Position numbers and translations under genes: made by a program. The notes under the pieces were generated by a model, which made no database searches, was not told the DNA's origin, and saw only the letters and a list, made by a program, of their open reading frames with translations. From Ensifer adhaerens (GTDB taxonomy: Bacteria; Pseudomonadota; Alphaproteobacteria; Rhizobiales; Rhizobiaceae), in assembly GCF_020035535.1 (NCBI RefSeq), contig NZ_CP083349.1, forward strand, positions 1,054,001 through 1,118,000: DNA of 64,000 nucleotides, written 5' to 3'. Positions 22,143 to 30,565 of this stretch are shown here, piece after piece. Each line of letters starts with the position of its first letter. Position 1 is the stretch's first letter.

Positions 22143-22790
22143 CTAGCCCCCAAGATGTGCGCGAATGGCCGCCGCCGCTTCTGGCCAGTCGGCCACGGCG
22201 CAGATGCCGGCGTCCGGTTTTGGGGCGAGCGCGCGAAACTCCGCGTTAACCATCAGGTTGATCAGCAGGCAGGACGGCGCGTGGTGTTGGACCGACTGCA
22301 GGTTGCGAAGAATGTCATCTATGAAGACCAGCGGAACCGAGCGTCCGCCGTGCAGCTTTTGGACGATCGGTCCCTTCGGTTCCTCCGAGGCAAGCAGCGG
22401 GTAGGGAAGGCCAAGTCGGTCGAGCAGGGCACGGCGGACCGCGGCATGATGCGGTGGCATGGCTGTCAGGAAAACGATATCCGCGTCCTGCGACAGAGCG
22501 GCCAACGTGTCGGCGACCCGTTCGGCTGGTGTCTGCCAGCGATCCTGCGACCCGTAGAACGAATCGAGCAGCGCCTTGACCTCCGGCTCGGCCAACGGTC
22601 GTTCGCTTGCAAGATCGACGATGTTGCCGGTCAGGCGAAAGGACCGGGGCAGCAAAGCGTGGCCGCAGCTTTCGAGGAAGGCTTTGAACGGATTGATGAA
22701 TTCGAGCACGACTTCATCTATGTCGCTGACGATCAGCGGGCGCTCTTGAAGCCGGATGCGCTCGTCTATGGCCGCGCCTGGCACGCTCAA
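22143..22790 (-). CDS. HAD-superfamily hydrolase-like protein
   Basis: A 215-residue protein with the HAD-fold motif I variant LIVSDIDEVVLEF: the nucleophile Asp is present, and the +2 acid is retained in DID. Motif II is VFLTAMP, and a terminal acidic motif reads VFIDDILRN. The long cap between motifs I and II contains EPEVKALLDSFYGSQDRWQ. The substrate is unknown. The TTG start at 22790 overlaps the stop of the DUF3572 gene (TTGA), so the two are translationally coupled. The pairing is common in rhizobia. Confidence 0.8.
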   Translation of the reverse strand: MSVPGAAIDERIRLQERPLIVSDIDEVVLEFINPFKAFLESCGHALLPRSFRLTGNIVDLASERPLAEPEVKALLDSFYGSQDRWQTPAERVADTLAALSQDADIVFLTAMPPHHAAVRRALLDRLGLPYPLLASEEPKGPIVQKLHGGRSVPLVFIDDILRNLQSVQHHAPSCLLINLMVNAEFRALAPKPDAGICAVADWPEAAAAIRAHLGG

Positions 22791-23056
22791 TCCTCAAAAC
22801 CCGCATGGCCCGACAGCGCCGCATGGGCGCGCACGACATCCTCCGGCGCCGTGCCGGTCGCCTGGCAGAATGCCATCAGCGTCGGCTCGTGGTCCATGAG
22901 AAAAGCGATGAGGCCACCCATGAAGCCGGGCTCGGCGATGGCATTGCGCAAGGCGGTAGGGTCGGTGCCTGTCAGCGCCAGGAAACGAGACAGAAGCTCC
23001 GGCTCGCCGGCGAGCCAGGCAAGGATGTCGATGGCGATTTCGTCAGCGCTCTTCAA
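22787..23056 (-). CDS. DUF3572 family protein
   Basis: An 89-residue, mostly helical protein matching DUF3572 (ADEIAIDILAWLAGEPELLSRFL at the start, a central GFMGGLIAFLMDHEPTLMAF, and PEDVVRAHAAL). It appears to use a TTG start at 23056. The function is unknown. It is upstream of and overlaps the HAD gene. divK begins 156 bases away in the opposite direction, so this is a divergent promoter region. Confidence 0.8.
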   Translation of the reverse strand: MKSADEIAIDILAWLAGEPELLSRFLALTGTDPTALRNAIAEPGFMGGLIAFLMDHEPTLMAFCQATGTAPEDVVRAHAALSGHAGFED

Positions 23057-23212
23057 TGCTTCGTTCCTGTGTGGTTTTTACGTGCGGAGTTACCTATTTT
23101 TCAACCAAATCGGCCTATCTCTGAAGCTGAGGAAATGGGTCGAGTCGTCGACTCTGCAAGTTAAATGTCCTGAGGCGACTTGCAAGGTGACGATGGACAG
23201 CAAGGGATCGAC

Positions 23213-23584
23213 ATGCCCAAACAGGTAATGATTGTTGAGGACAACGAGCTGAACATGAAGCTGTTCCGCGACCTGATTGAGGCTTCCGGCTATGCGACGA
23301 TCCAGACGCGCAACGGCATGGAGGCGCTTGAGCTCGCGCGCAAGCATCGACCGGATCTCATCCTGATGGATATTCAGCTACCGGAAGTATCCGGCCTGGA
23401 AGTGACGAAATGGCTGAAGGAAGACGATGAATTGCACGTCATCCCGGTCATCGCCGTCACGGCATTTGCAATGAAGGGAGATGAGGAGCGGATCCGCCAG
23501 GGCGGATGCGAAGCCTATGTTTCCAAACCGATTTCCGTACCGAAGTTCATTGAAACGATCAAAACCTACCTGGGCGATGCCTGA
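23213..23584 (+). CDS. divK: Single-domain response regulator DivK
   Basis: A 123-residue receiver domain without an output domain. The acidic pair is E9/D10, the phospho-acceptor D53 lies in [10 protein letters not shown], the conserved threonine is in VIAVTAFAM, and K105 lies in YVSKPIS. Its size and sequence match DivK, which relays PleC/DivJ signals to DivL and CckA in cell-cycle control. The start at 23213 follows AAGGGA. pleD lies 17 bases downstream, the conserved divK-pleD operon. Confidence 0.94.
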   Translation: MPKQVMIVEDNELNMKLFRDLIEASGYATIQTRNGMEALELARKHRPDLILMDIQLPEVSGLEVTKWLKEDDELHVIPVIAVTAFAMKGDEERIRQGGCEAYVSKPISVPKFIETIKTYLGDA

Positions 23585-23601
23585 GCGGCGGGAAAATTGA
23601 T

Positions 23602-24969
23602 ATGACTGCGCGTATTCTTGTCGTTGATGATGTTCCTGCAAATGTGAAGTTGCTCGAAGCCCGGCTGCTCGCCGAGTATTTCGATGTGCTGACAGCCAAT
23701 GACGGGTACGCGGCGTTGGCGCTTTGCGAGAAGACGCCCATCGATCTCGTTCTTCTCGACATCATGATGCCGGGTCTCGATGGCTTCGAGGTCTGCGAAC
23801 GGCTGAAGGCGAATCCGCGCACGGCGCATATTCCTGTCGTCATGGTGACGGCGCTCGACCAGCCGTCGGATCGCGTGCGCGGGCTGAAGGCGGGCGCCGA
23901 CGACTTTCTGACCAAGCCTGTCAACGATCTGCAACTGATGTCGCGTGTGAAGAGCCTGGTTCGGCTGAAGAATGTCAGCGATGAATTGCGCTTGCGTGCC
24001 CAGACGGCACAGACCATCGGCCTAGAAGATGTCGGCCGTGCGGACCGTCCGGACGAGCCGGGCAATGTCCTGTTGGTCGACGGCCGTGGCTCGTCGCAGG
24101 AACGGCTGCAGCGTGCGCTCAAGCCGATCGCCGATGTCTCTGTGATTTCCGATCCGCAGGCAGCGCTCTTCGAAGCCGCTGAAAACAACTTCGACCTGGT
24201 CATCGTCAATGCAAATTTCGACGACTACGATCCGCTGCGGCTGTGCTCGCAGCTGCGCTCGCTGGAGCGGACACGCTTTATCCCGATCCTGCTGATTGCG
24301 GAGCAGGGCAGCGACGAGATGGTGGTGCGCGCGCTTGATCTCGGCGTGACCGACTATCTGATGCGTCCGGTCGATCCCAACGAGCTGATAGCCCGCTCGA
24401 TGACCCAGATCCGCCGCAAGCATTGCAATGACAGGCTGCGCGCGAGTGTGCAGCAGACCATCGAGCTTGCCGTCACCGATGGCCTGACCGGCCTCCACAA
24501 CCGTCGCTATTTCGACACCCATCTAAAACTGCTGATGGACCGGGCCACGGCGCGCGGCCGGCCGCTGTCCATCTGCATGACGGATATCGATCGCTTCAAA
24601 CAGGTCAACGATACCTACGGCCATGATGCCGGCGACGAAGTGCTGCGTGAGTTCGCCAACCGCATTCGCACGACGGTGCGCGGGGCCGACCTTGCCTGCC
24701 GCTTCGGCGGCGAGGAATTCGTCGTCGTGATGCCGGACACGTCGGCCGAAATGGCAGCGGGCGTCGCCGAGCGTTTGCGCATCATAATCGAAAGCCTGCC
24801 GTTCCCTGTCCCGCAGGCCGATGGCGTCCTGAAGGTCACGGCGTCGATGGGAATAGCAACGTTGAGGCCGGATGCCGATAGCGCCGAGGCCCTGTTGAAG
24901 CGCGCGGATACGGCGCTCTATCAAGCCAAGCATGAAGGCCGCAACCGTGTGGTGGCCGCTGCCGCCTGA
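23602..24969 (+). CDS. pleD: Diguanylate cyclase response regulator PleD
   Basis: A 455-residue protein with two receiver domains and a GGDEF domain. REC1 (about 1-120) has the phospho-acceptor D53 in LVLLDIMMPG. REC2 (about 150-280) is the adaptor. The catalytic half has the active GGEEF loop, and RGAD five residues upstream forms an RxxD inhibitory site for product feedback. It makes cyclic di-GMP from two GTP after phosphorylation by DivJ-type kinases. Length is as in Caulobacter PleD. It forms an operon with divK. Confidence 0.95.
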   Translation: MTARILVVDDVPANVKLLEARLLAEYFDVLTANDGYAALALCEKTPIDLVLLDIMMPGLDGFEVCERLKANPRTAHIPVVMVTALDQPSDRVRGLKAGADDFLTKPVNDLQLMSRVKSLVRLKNVSDELRLRAQTAQTIGLEDVGRADRPDEPGNVLLVDGRGSSQERLQRALKPIADVSVISDPQAALFEAAENNFDLVIVNANFDDYDPLRLCSQLRSLERTRFIPILLIAEQGSDEMVVRALDLGVTDYLMRPVDPNELIARSMTQIRRKHCNDRLRASVQQTIELAVTDGLTGLHNRRYFDTHLKLLMDRATARGRPLSICMTDIDRFKQVNDTYGHDAGDEVLREFANRIRTTVRGADLACRFGGEEFVVVMPDTSAEMAAGVAERLRIIIESLPFPVPQADGVLKVTASMGIATLRPDADSAEALLKRADTALYQAKHEGRNRVVAAAA

Positions 24970-25278
24970 GCATTTGGCGGTCCAATCCCGCCGCTCCATA
25001 CCCCGTGATATTCGTGCGCCACCTCTTGCGGGTTGCATTTAAAGTTGTATTCTCGCCGCAGCCGATGCTACCGGGGAGTTTGGGTAGCCGCGGCGCCCAT
25101 GCGTGTGCCTGTCTTAGACTGATACAGAATTAACCATGCGCTTAGCGGCACCGCTTCGCGCATTAAGAATTCGTTGATTTTTTTCCATTTTCAGGTGATG
25201 CTGATGAACAAGTAGGCATCGCCTCCTAACAATTTGCTTACCCCATGATGCTCAGGTCCGCCGCATCTCCTGGGTCGT

Positions 25279-25350
25279 GGGGTCGGTCGGTTGGCTTTTG
25301 ACCTCTGCGGAATCCTCGTGCCGCAGTCAGGGGCCAGCCGACCCCCTTTT
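25279..25350 (+). terminator. Branched hairpin with U-tract
   Basis: Outer stem GGGGTCGG (25279-25286) pairs with CCGACCCC (25338-25345). An inner CTGCGG/CCGCAG hairpin (about 25305-25326) sits inside, and CTTTT follows. It could be the structured 3' domain of a small RNA. Confidence 0.5.
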
Positions 25351-25356
25351 CGTAAG

Positions 25357-25390
25357 CGCCGTCCCAGCCTGGGGCGGCGTTTTGCTTTTG
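25357..25390 (+). terminator. Rho-independent terminator
   Basis: Nine-pair stem CGCCGTCCC/GGGGCGGCG (25357-25365 with 25371-25379, one T-G pair), loop AGCCT, followed by TTTTGCTTTT. No annotated plus-strand gene ends nearby; pleD stops 390 bases upstream. Confidence 0.65.
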
Positions 25391-25495
25391 TGGCGAACGG
25401 GCGCGGGGGCGCCAGATGGCGCGCCGTCCAGGCATCGTTTCACTGCCGCCGAGACCACCGAGGGCCTCGTTGCGAAACTCAAGCATCCAAAAGGA

Positions 25496-25526
25496 AAGGG
25501 CGCCTGACCTTGCGGTCGACGCCCTT
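25496..25526 (-). terminator. rpmG transcription terminator
   Basis: Stem AAGGGCG/CGCCCTT (25496-25502 with 25520-25526) encloses a second GACC/GGTC hairpin with a TTGC loop. On the minus strand TCCTTTT follows. It lies 24 bases after the rpmG stop. Confidence 0.7.
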
Positions 25527-25549
25527 CAATCCCCGAGAAACGGTCGATC

Positions 25550-25717
25550 TTACTTGATCTTGGTTTCCTTGAATTCGACGTGCTTCTTGACGACCGGGTC
25601 GTACTTGGTCTTGGTCATCTTTTCCGTCATCGTACGGCTGTTCTTGGTCGTGACGTAGAAGAAACCCGTGTCGGCTGTCGAAAGCAGCTTGATCTTGATG
25701 GTGGTGGCTTTTGCCAT
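25550..25717 (-). CDS. rpmG: 50S ribosomal protein L33
   Basis: A 55-residue ribosomal protein: [20 protein letters not shown] at the start, then [20 protein letters not shown] and a C-terminal KETKIK. The cysteines of zinc-binding L33 forms are absent, so it is the C-minus type. The length is exact for the family, and the strand and frame are unambiguous. It has its own terminator just downstream. The linkage to divK-pleD is typical of rhizobia. Confidence 0.95.
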   Translation of the reverse strand: MAKATTIKIKLLSTADTGFFYVTTKNSRTMTEKMTKTKYDPVVKKHVEFKETKIK

Positions 25718-25810
25718 GGTCGTCCTGCCTTTGTAACAATGAAAGCCGTGGACAACCGGTTGCGGGCCACGGGCAAGGTTGGCGCGAAACTACAAATCGC
25801 GGCCGAAAAG

Positions 25811-26995
25811 TCAAGACCGTTTTGGATTCAAAACGATCCTGACCACCGAAAGCGCGACATAGAGCCCGAAAAAGCCGGCGATTGCCCAAGCGAATCCGTT
25901 GTTGCCGGTGACGTCCATCGCAGCCCCGATGACCTGCGGCCCGGCGACCGTACCAACTGCGTAGGAGAACACGAAGGCAGCGTTGGCGGCCGCAAGATCC
26001 GCGCCCTGCAGGCGGGAGCCCAGGTGGCTGAGGCCCACGGTGTAGAGTCCGGAAACGCAACCGCCCCAGAAGAGGAGTACGACCGCCATCAGGAACCAGC
26101 TTTCGGCAAGCATCGGCAGGCAGAGCGCGCCGATCAGGCCGACCACCGTCATCGCTGAAAGCAGCGCGCGCCGATCCTTCACCCGGTCGGACAGCATGCC
26201 GAGCGGAATCTGGAAGATGAAGTTGCCGATTCCCATCACTGTCAGCAACAGCGCGGCCTGTGATTCGGTAAAGCCGGACCGGGTACCAAACACGGGAAAC
26301 AGTGAAAGACCGCCCGATTCGACGGCGCCGAAGATGAAGACGGCGGCCGTTGCTGTCGGCACGAGGTAGACGTAGCGCAGGAAGTGCCGCTCGGGCTTCT
26401 CGTCGATGACAGGGCTCTCGTCGCGCGCGAGGAAGATCGGCACGGCCGCAAGCAGGATCACGCCTGCGCCAACGACGAAGGGCAGGATGCCCTCGCTGCC
26501 GAGGATGGAGAAGAGCAGGGGGCCCGTCGCGAAGCCGAGCGAGAGCACCGTGCCGTAGATGCCAAGCACGAACCCGCGCTTGCTCGGTGGTGCGGTGGCG
26601 TTGATCCAGAACTCCGAGAGGATGAAGAGCACGGTGATCGCGCCATGGAAGACCACGCGCAGCGGAAACCAGAGCCAGAAGTTGGTAATGTAATAGAAGC
26701 CGAAGGAGCTGATGGCGGCGACCAGAACGGCCCATAGCATCGTCGGTGCGACCCCGTGGCGATGGGCGAATTTGGTCGTGAGCGGCGCGGCAGCCATCGA
26801 GGCGAGGCCGGCCATTGCCGAATTGAGCCCGATGAGCGTCGAGGATATCCCACGCTTCTCCATGATGATGGAGAGCAGCGGCAGGCCGAGGCCGATGGCG
26901 ATGCCAACCGCGCTGATCGCGGCAACGGCGGCGATCAGCGACCGCCAGTGAATTTCCTCAACCGGTGCGGCTGTACCGGGCGACGGCTGTGACAT
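25811..26995 (-). CDS. Major facilitator superfamily transporter
   Basis: A 394-residue protein with about 12 hydrophobic segments and the MFS loop pattern, including GMLSDRVKDRRALL between helices 8 and 9 and KRGFVLGIYGTVLSLGFATG. The YcaD/UMF-type layout suggests a drug or metabolite exporter, but the substrate cannot be told. I chose the ATG at 26995, 14 bases after the Nudix stop; an upstream frame to 27070 lies within the Nudix gene. It is probably the last gene of the DUF983-Nudix-MFS unit. Confidence 0.88.
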   Translation of the reverse strand: MSQPSPGTAAPVEEIHWRSLIAAVAAISAVGIAIGLGLPLLSIIMEKRGISSTLIGLNSAMAGLASMAAAPLTTKFAHRHGVAPTMLWAVLVAAISSFGFYYITNFWLWFPLRVVFHGAITVLFILSEFWINATAPPSKRGFVLGIYGTVLSLGFATGPLLFSILGSEGILPFVVGAGVILLAAVPIFLARDESPVIDEKPERHFLRYVYLVPTATAAVFIFGAVESGGLSLFPVFGTRSGFTESQAALLLTVMGIGNFIFQIPLGMLSDRVKDRRALLSAMTVVGLIGALCLPMLAESWFLMAVVLLFWGGCVSGLYTVGLSHLGSRLQGADLAAANAAFVFSYAVGTVAGPQVIGAAMDVTGNNGFAWAIAGFFGLYVALSVVRIVLNPKRS

Positions 26996-27008
26996 GCGAC
27001 GAGGATCC

Positions 27009-27713
27009 TTAGAGCAACGTGCGGACGAGGCGCCCACGGCGCGCGGCATAAAGTGGCACCGCTCGCTCACAGGAGAGCGACGGATCGGTGTCGAGACTGC
27101 TTCTGAGGTCCGCGAGAATGATGGCGGTGATGTCAGGTATCCTTAGGGACGGAGAATCGTTCACATCGATCCACTGCAAATCCTGAAGCTCCCGACTGTC
27201 CAGGAAGCGCGTCGGATCGATTTTAGCCTCGTCCGCAAACAAAGCGAAGAAGCGTGTATCGAACCGCCTCGCGTGGCCCGGAGGGGTGATGGCCCGAGCC
27301 ATATAGCGCAACTTTTCCAGGTCGGGAAGGAACGGGACCGATGCGGTGGCAGACGGCGCCGGTTGGCCGACGGCGATGCCGGCCTCTTCGTAAAGCTCGC
27401 GCAGTCCGGCAAGGGCGAGCGCACGAGCGCGCGCGTCCGTGAGTTCTCGCGTGCCGACCGCTTTCAACGCGTGCAGGACGGATGGATGCAAGTCGGAGCC
27501 AAAGCCGATCCGGTGATCGCCGGCATCGCGCCGCCCGCCGGGGAAAACATAGAGATCCGGCATGAAGACATGGGCGCTGTGCCGTTTGCCCATCAAGACC
27601 CGCACGCGTGCCCCCTGGCGGTCAAGCAGCATGACGGAAGCCGCGTCGCGTGGTCTGACGGCCGCGGAACGCTGGCGCTCGACCTCGCCGCCCGGGCTCC
27701 GCGCGGACGTCAT
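27009..27713 (-). CDS. NUDIX hydrolase (interrupted Nudix box)
   Basis: A 234-residue Nudix protein. The GG of the Nudix box (YVFPGGRRDAGD) and its catalytic half (LRELYEEAGIA) are separated by about 40 residues instead of the usual few. This resembles the NUDT19-like CoA diphosphatase group, which has an insertion inside the box. Substrate assignment is inference. The ATG at 27713 overlaps the stop of the DUF983 gene, so the two are coupled. The MFS gene follows at 14 bases. Confidence 0.85.
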   Translation of the reverse strand: MTSARSPGGEVERQRSAAVRPRDAASVMLLDRQGARVRVLMGKRHSAHVFMPDLYVFPGGRRDAGDHRIGFGSDLHPSVLHALKAVGTRELTDARARALALAGLRELYEEAGIAVGQPAPSATASVPFLPDLEKLRYMARAITPPGHARRFDTRFFALFADEAKIDPTRFLDSRELQDLQWIDVNDSPSLRIPDITAIILADLRSSLDTDPSLSCERAVPLYAARRGRLVRTLL

Positions 27714-28165
27714 GCCCTGTCGTCTCGCGGCGGCAGGACGTCTTCCGGCGCGTCTTCGTGACCGCCGAAGCCATGCATCTTCAGCGCCCATTGCAGGCCG
27801 ATGACGGCGCCCTTGACCGGCTGCAGCAGCGCCAGAGAACTGATGACGGTGATCGGCGCCCAGATCGCCAGATGCTGCCAGCTGTTCAGCGGCAGGACGA
27901 GATCGGTCATCATGTAGCCGGCAAGCACGAGGTGACCGACGATCGTCACGACGATATAGGGCGGGAAATCATCGGCGCGGTGATGGTCCATGCGCTCGCC
28001 GCAGGCGGCGCAGGCATCGACCGACTTGACGTAGCTGCGAAACAGCTTGCCGCTACCACAGGCCGGGCAGCGGCCAAGAAAGCCACGCTTCATCGAAAGG
28101 CCAACGGAGCGTTCGTCGCTTTCGCTGCCGCCCAGATGAAGTGTTTCGCTTGCTGCTGCTTTCAT
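27710..28165 (-). CDS. DUF983 family protein
   Basis: A 151-residue protein with two CxxC zinc-ribbon pairs (RCPACGSGKLF and ACAACGERMDHH) followed by two membrane helices (IVVTIVGHLVLAGYMMTDLV and the IWAPITVISSLALLQPVKG region). This is the DUF983 layout, whose role is unknown. It starts with ATG 25 bases after the rnr stop and overlaps the Nudix gene. The cluster rnr-DUF983-Nudix is conserved in rhizobia. Confidence 0.87.
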   Translation of the reverse strand: MKAAASETLHLGGSESDERSVGLSMKRGFLGRCPACGSGKLFRSYVKSVDACAACGERMDHHRADDFPPYIVVTIVGHLVLAGYMMTDLVLPLNSWQHLAIWAPITVISSLALLQPVKGAVIGLQWALKMHGFGGHEDAPEDVLPPRDDRA

Positions 28166-28190
28166 GCCTATTCCTCTGCCTTACGGGGAT

Positions 28191-30563
28191 CTATCGCCTG
28201 CCTCTCGGCGGCCGAGTTCCCGGCTTCTTGCTTGCTCCGGTGCGATCGCGACGGCCGGACTTGTGGAAGGAGCGTGTCGCCGTCGGCATCTTGCGCCCCT
28301 CGCTTTGCATCTCGAACCTGAGCGCACCCGCAAGCGGAACCGCCTCGACGAGCTTGACGCGCACCGGATCGCCGAGGCGATAGCCGAGTCCGGTTTTCTC
28401 ACCGGAAAGCGCCTGATGCGCCTCATCGTAGATGAAGTAGTCGCGTCCGAGCGTAGATATAGGAACGAAACCGTCGGCACCATAGGCGGGCAGGGTGACA
28501 AAGAGTCCCGCCTTGGTGACACCGGAAACACGGCCTTCGAACTCTTCGCCGACGCGGCCATTCAGATGGTGCGCGATCAGCCGGTCGACGGTGTCGCGCT
28601 CTGCTGCCATGGCGCGCCGCTCGAAGGTCGAGATCTCCGCGGCGATGTCGTCGAGCACGCTCTCTTCCTGCGGCGTCAGACCGCCTTCACCGAGACCGAG
28701 CGATGCAACCAGAGCCCGATGCACGATAAGGTCGGCATAGCGCCGGATCGGCGAGGTGAAATGCGCGTACTTCAAAAGGTTCAGGCCGAAGTGCCCGATG
28801 TTTTCCGGGCTGTAGATCGCCTGGCTCTGAGAGCGAAGCACCATCTCGTTGACCATCGTCTCGAAGGGCTTGCCTTCGGCCTTGGCGAGGATGCCATTGA
28901 AATGATTCGAGCGCATGTTGCCGCCCTTGACGAGCGAGATGTCGAGCGTCGCCAGGAATTCGCGCAGGCTCTCCTGCTTGGCGAGCGAGGGCTGGTCGTG
29001 CACGCGGTAGATCAGGACCTGGCGCTTCTGCTCCAGTGTCTCCGCAGCGGCGACGTTGGCCTGGATCATCATCTCCTCGATCAGCTTGTGGGCGTCGAGA
29101 CGTTCGGGAATGAAGACACGGTCGACCGTGCCGTCGGACTTCAGGATGATCTTGCGCTCGGGCATGTTGAGCTCGAGCGGCTGGCGCCGGTCACGGCCGC
29201 GCGTGAGAATGCGATAGGCTTCCCACAGCGGCTTCAGGATCGTGTCGAGGATCGTCCCGGTCTTTTCATCAGGATTGCCGTCGATCGCCGCCTGGGCCTG
29301 CTGGTAGGAGAGCTTCGCAGCACTCTTCATCATGATGCGGTGGAAAGTATGGCCGGCCTTGCGGCCCTCCTTCGAGAAGCGCATGCGCACGGCTAGCGCC
29401 GGGCGGTCGACGCCTTCCTTGAGGGAGCAGAGATCGTTGGAGATCCGCTCGGGCAGCATCGGCACCACCCGGTCGGGGAAGTAGACCGAGTTGCCGCGCT
29501 TCAGCGCTTCCAGGTCCAGCGCGGACTTCGGCCGAACATAATAGGAGACGTCGGCAATCGCGACGGTGACGATGACGCCGCCGGGATTGTCTTCGGACGG
29601 GTCCGGCTCGGCATGCACAGCGTCGTCGTGATCCTTCGCATCGGCCGGGTCGATCGTGATGAGCGGCAGCGTGCGCCAGTCCTCGCGGTGCGCCATGGTC
29701 GCGGGGCCGGCGGCATTTGCCTCTTCGATCACCCGGTCCGGAAAGACATGGGGGATGCCGTGCGCGTGGATGGCGATCATCGAGATCGCTTTTTCGGACG
29801 CAACCGAGCCGATGACGTTCTGCACCTGGGCGCGTGGCAGCCCGTAGCGGCCATGCCGCGAGAGCTGCACTTCGACCAGATCGCCGTCCTGCGCATTGCC
29901 GGTGAACTCTGGATCAACAAGGATCTCCTCGCCGCGCTTTTCGATCGGCATCAGGCGGCCACCGCCGCCGGGCGTCGAACGGAAGACGCCGAGCACGGCA
30001 TCCTTGCGTTTGTCCAGCACCTTGATGATACGCGCAGTATACGCCGGGCCGCCCCGTTCCTTGGCCGGGAAGATCTTGGCGAGCACACGGTCGCCGAGAC
30101 CGCCGACCGGAGCCTTGCCCTTACCCTTGGCGACAGCGGATTGCTTGATCAGCACCGCCGGTGCGACGCCGTCGTCGTCGAGCCATTCGGCCGGGCGGCC
30201 GATCAGCTCGCCATCGACATCGCGGATGGTGATGTCGAGCACCGTCACCGGGGGCAGCGCCCCCGGGCGCACCAGCGACTTGCGCTTTTTTTCGACGAGT
30301 CCATCGACTTCGAGCGACTTGAGCAGTGCCTTGAGCTCGACCCGGGTCTCGCCCTTGAGGCCGAAAGCCTTGGCGATCTCACGCTTCGAGGCGCGCTCCG
30401 GGTTTTCGGCAATGAAGCGCATCAGCACGTCGCGCGGCGGAACCGCGCCGTGAATGATGTTTTCCTTTTCGGGGGCCGGCCCAGCCTTGGCCGCGCGATC
30501 AGGCTTTTTGCCCATGTTTCTCTTGCCGGGCCGTTCGGTCGGGTCGCGCGGTATTCTGGTCAA
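28191..30563 (-). CDS. rnr: Ribonuclease R
   Basis: A 790-residue RNB-family 3'-5' exoribonuclease. An N-terminal winged-helix/OB region (PRDVLMRFIAENPERASKRE) is followed by the RNB catalytic domain with ITIDPADAKDHDDAVHAEPD, which holds the metal-binding aspartates. HFTSPIRRYADLIVHRAL and a C-terminal S1 domain (GRVSGVTKAGLFVTLPAYGA) follow, then a basic tail. The TTG start at 30563 comes 2 bases after the topA stop. An internal ATG at 30515 (MGKKPDRAAK) is an alternative start. It degrades structured RNA. Confidence 0.94.
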   Translation of the reverse strand: MTRIPRDPTERPGKRNMGKKPDRAAKAGPAPEKENIIHGAVPPRDVLMRFIAENPERASKREIAKAFGLKGETRVELKALLKSLEVDGLVEKKRKSLVRPGALPPVTVLDITIRDVDGELIGRPAEWLDDDGVAPAVLIKQSAVAKGKGKAPVGGLGDRVLAKIFPAKERGGPAYTARIIKVLDKRKDAVLGVFRSTPGGGGRLMPIEKRGEEILVDPEFTGNAQDGDLVEVQLSRHGRYGLPRAQVQNVIGSVASEKAISMIAIHAHGIPHVFPDRVIEEANAAGPATMAHREDWRTLPLITIDPADAKDHDDAVHAEPDPSEDNPGGVIVTVAIADVSYYVRPKSALDLEALKRGNSVYFPDRVVPMLPERISNDLCSLKEGVDRPALAVRMRFSKEGRKAGHTFHRIMMKSAAKLSYQQAQAAIDGNPDEKTGTILDTILKPLWEAYRILTRGRDRRQPLELNMPERKIILKSDGTVDRVFIPERLDAHKLIEEMMIQANVAAAETLEQKRQVLIYRVHDQPSLAKQESLREFLATLDISLVKGGNMRSNHFNGILAKAEGKPFETMVNEMVLRSQSQAIYSPENIGHFGLNLLKYAHFTSPIRRYADLIVHRALVASLGLGEGGLTPQEESVLDDIAAEISTFERRAMAAERDTVDRLIAHHLNGRVGEEFEGRVSGVTKAGLFVTLPAYGADGFVPISTLGRDYFIYDEAHQALSGEKTGLGYRLGDPVRVKLVEAVPLAGALRFEMQSEGRKMPTATRSFHKSGRRDRTGASKKPGTRPPRGRR

Positions 30564-30565
30564 AT

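Larger units (their letters stand above)
24970..25549. other. 580-base intergenic region with structured RNA signals
   Basis: No convincing protein gene. It contains two tandem plus-strand hairpins with U-tracts (25279-25350 and 25357-25390) and the minus-strand rpmG terminator (25496-25526). The AT-rich stretch 25160-25200 could hold a promoter, but I cannot define one. A plus-strand small RNA or a long pleD 3' UTR ending near 25390 is possible. Confidence 0.5.

Noticed and set aside
22041..23228. 395-codon plus-strand frame with TTG start after AGGGAGG
   Set aside because: The start context is tempting, but the frame runs antisense through the HAD and DUF3572 genes and its translation has no recognisable domain.
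24970..25390. 6S RNA or SRP RNA in the pleD-rpmG gap
   Set aside because: The conserved SRP tetraloop/symmetric-loop sequence is absent, and the hairpin does not show the long central bubble of 6S RNA.
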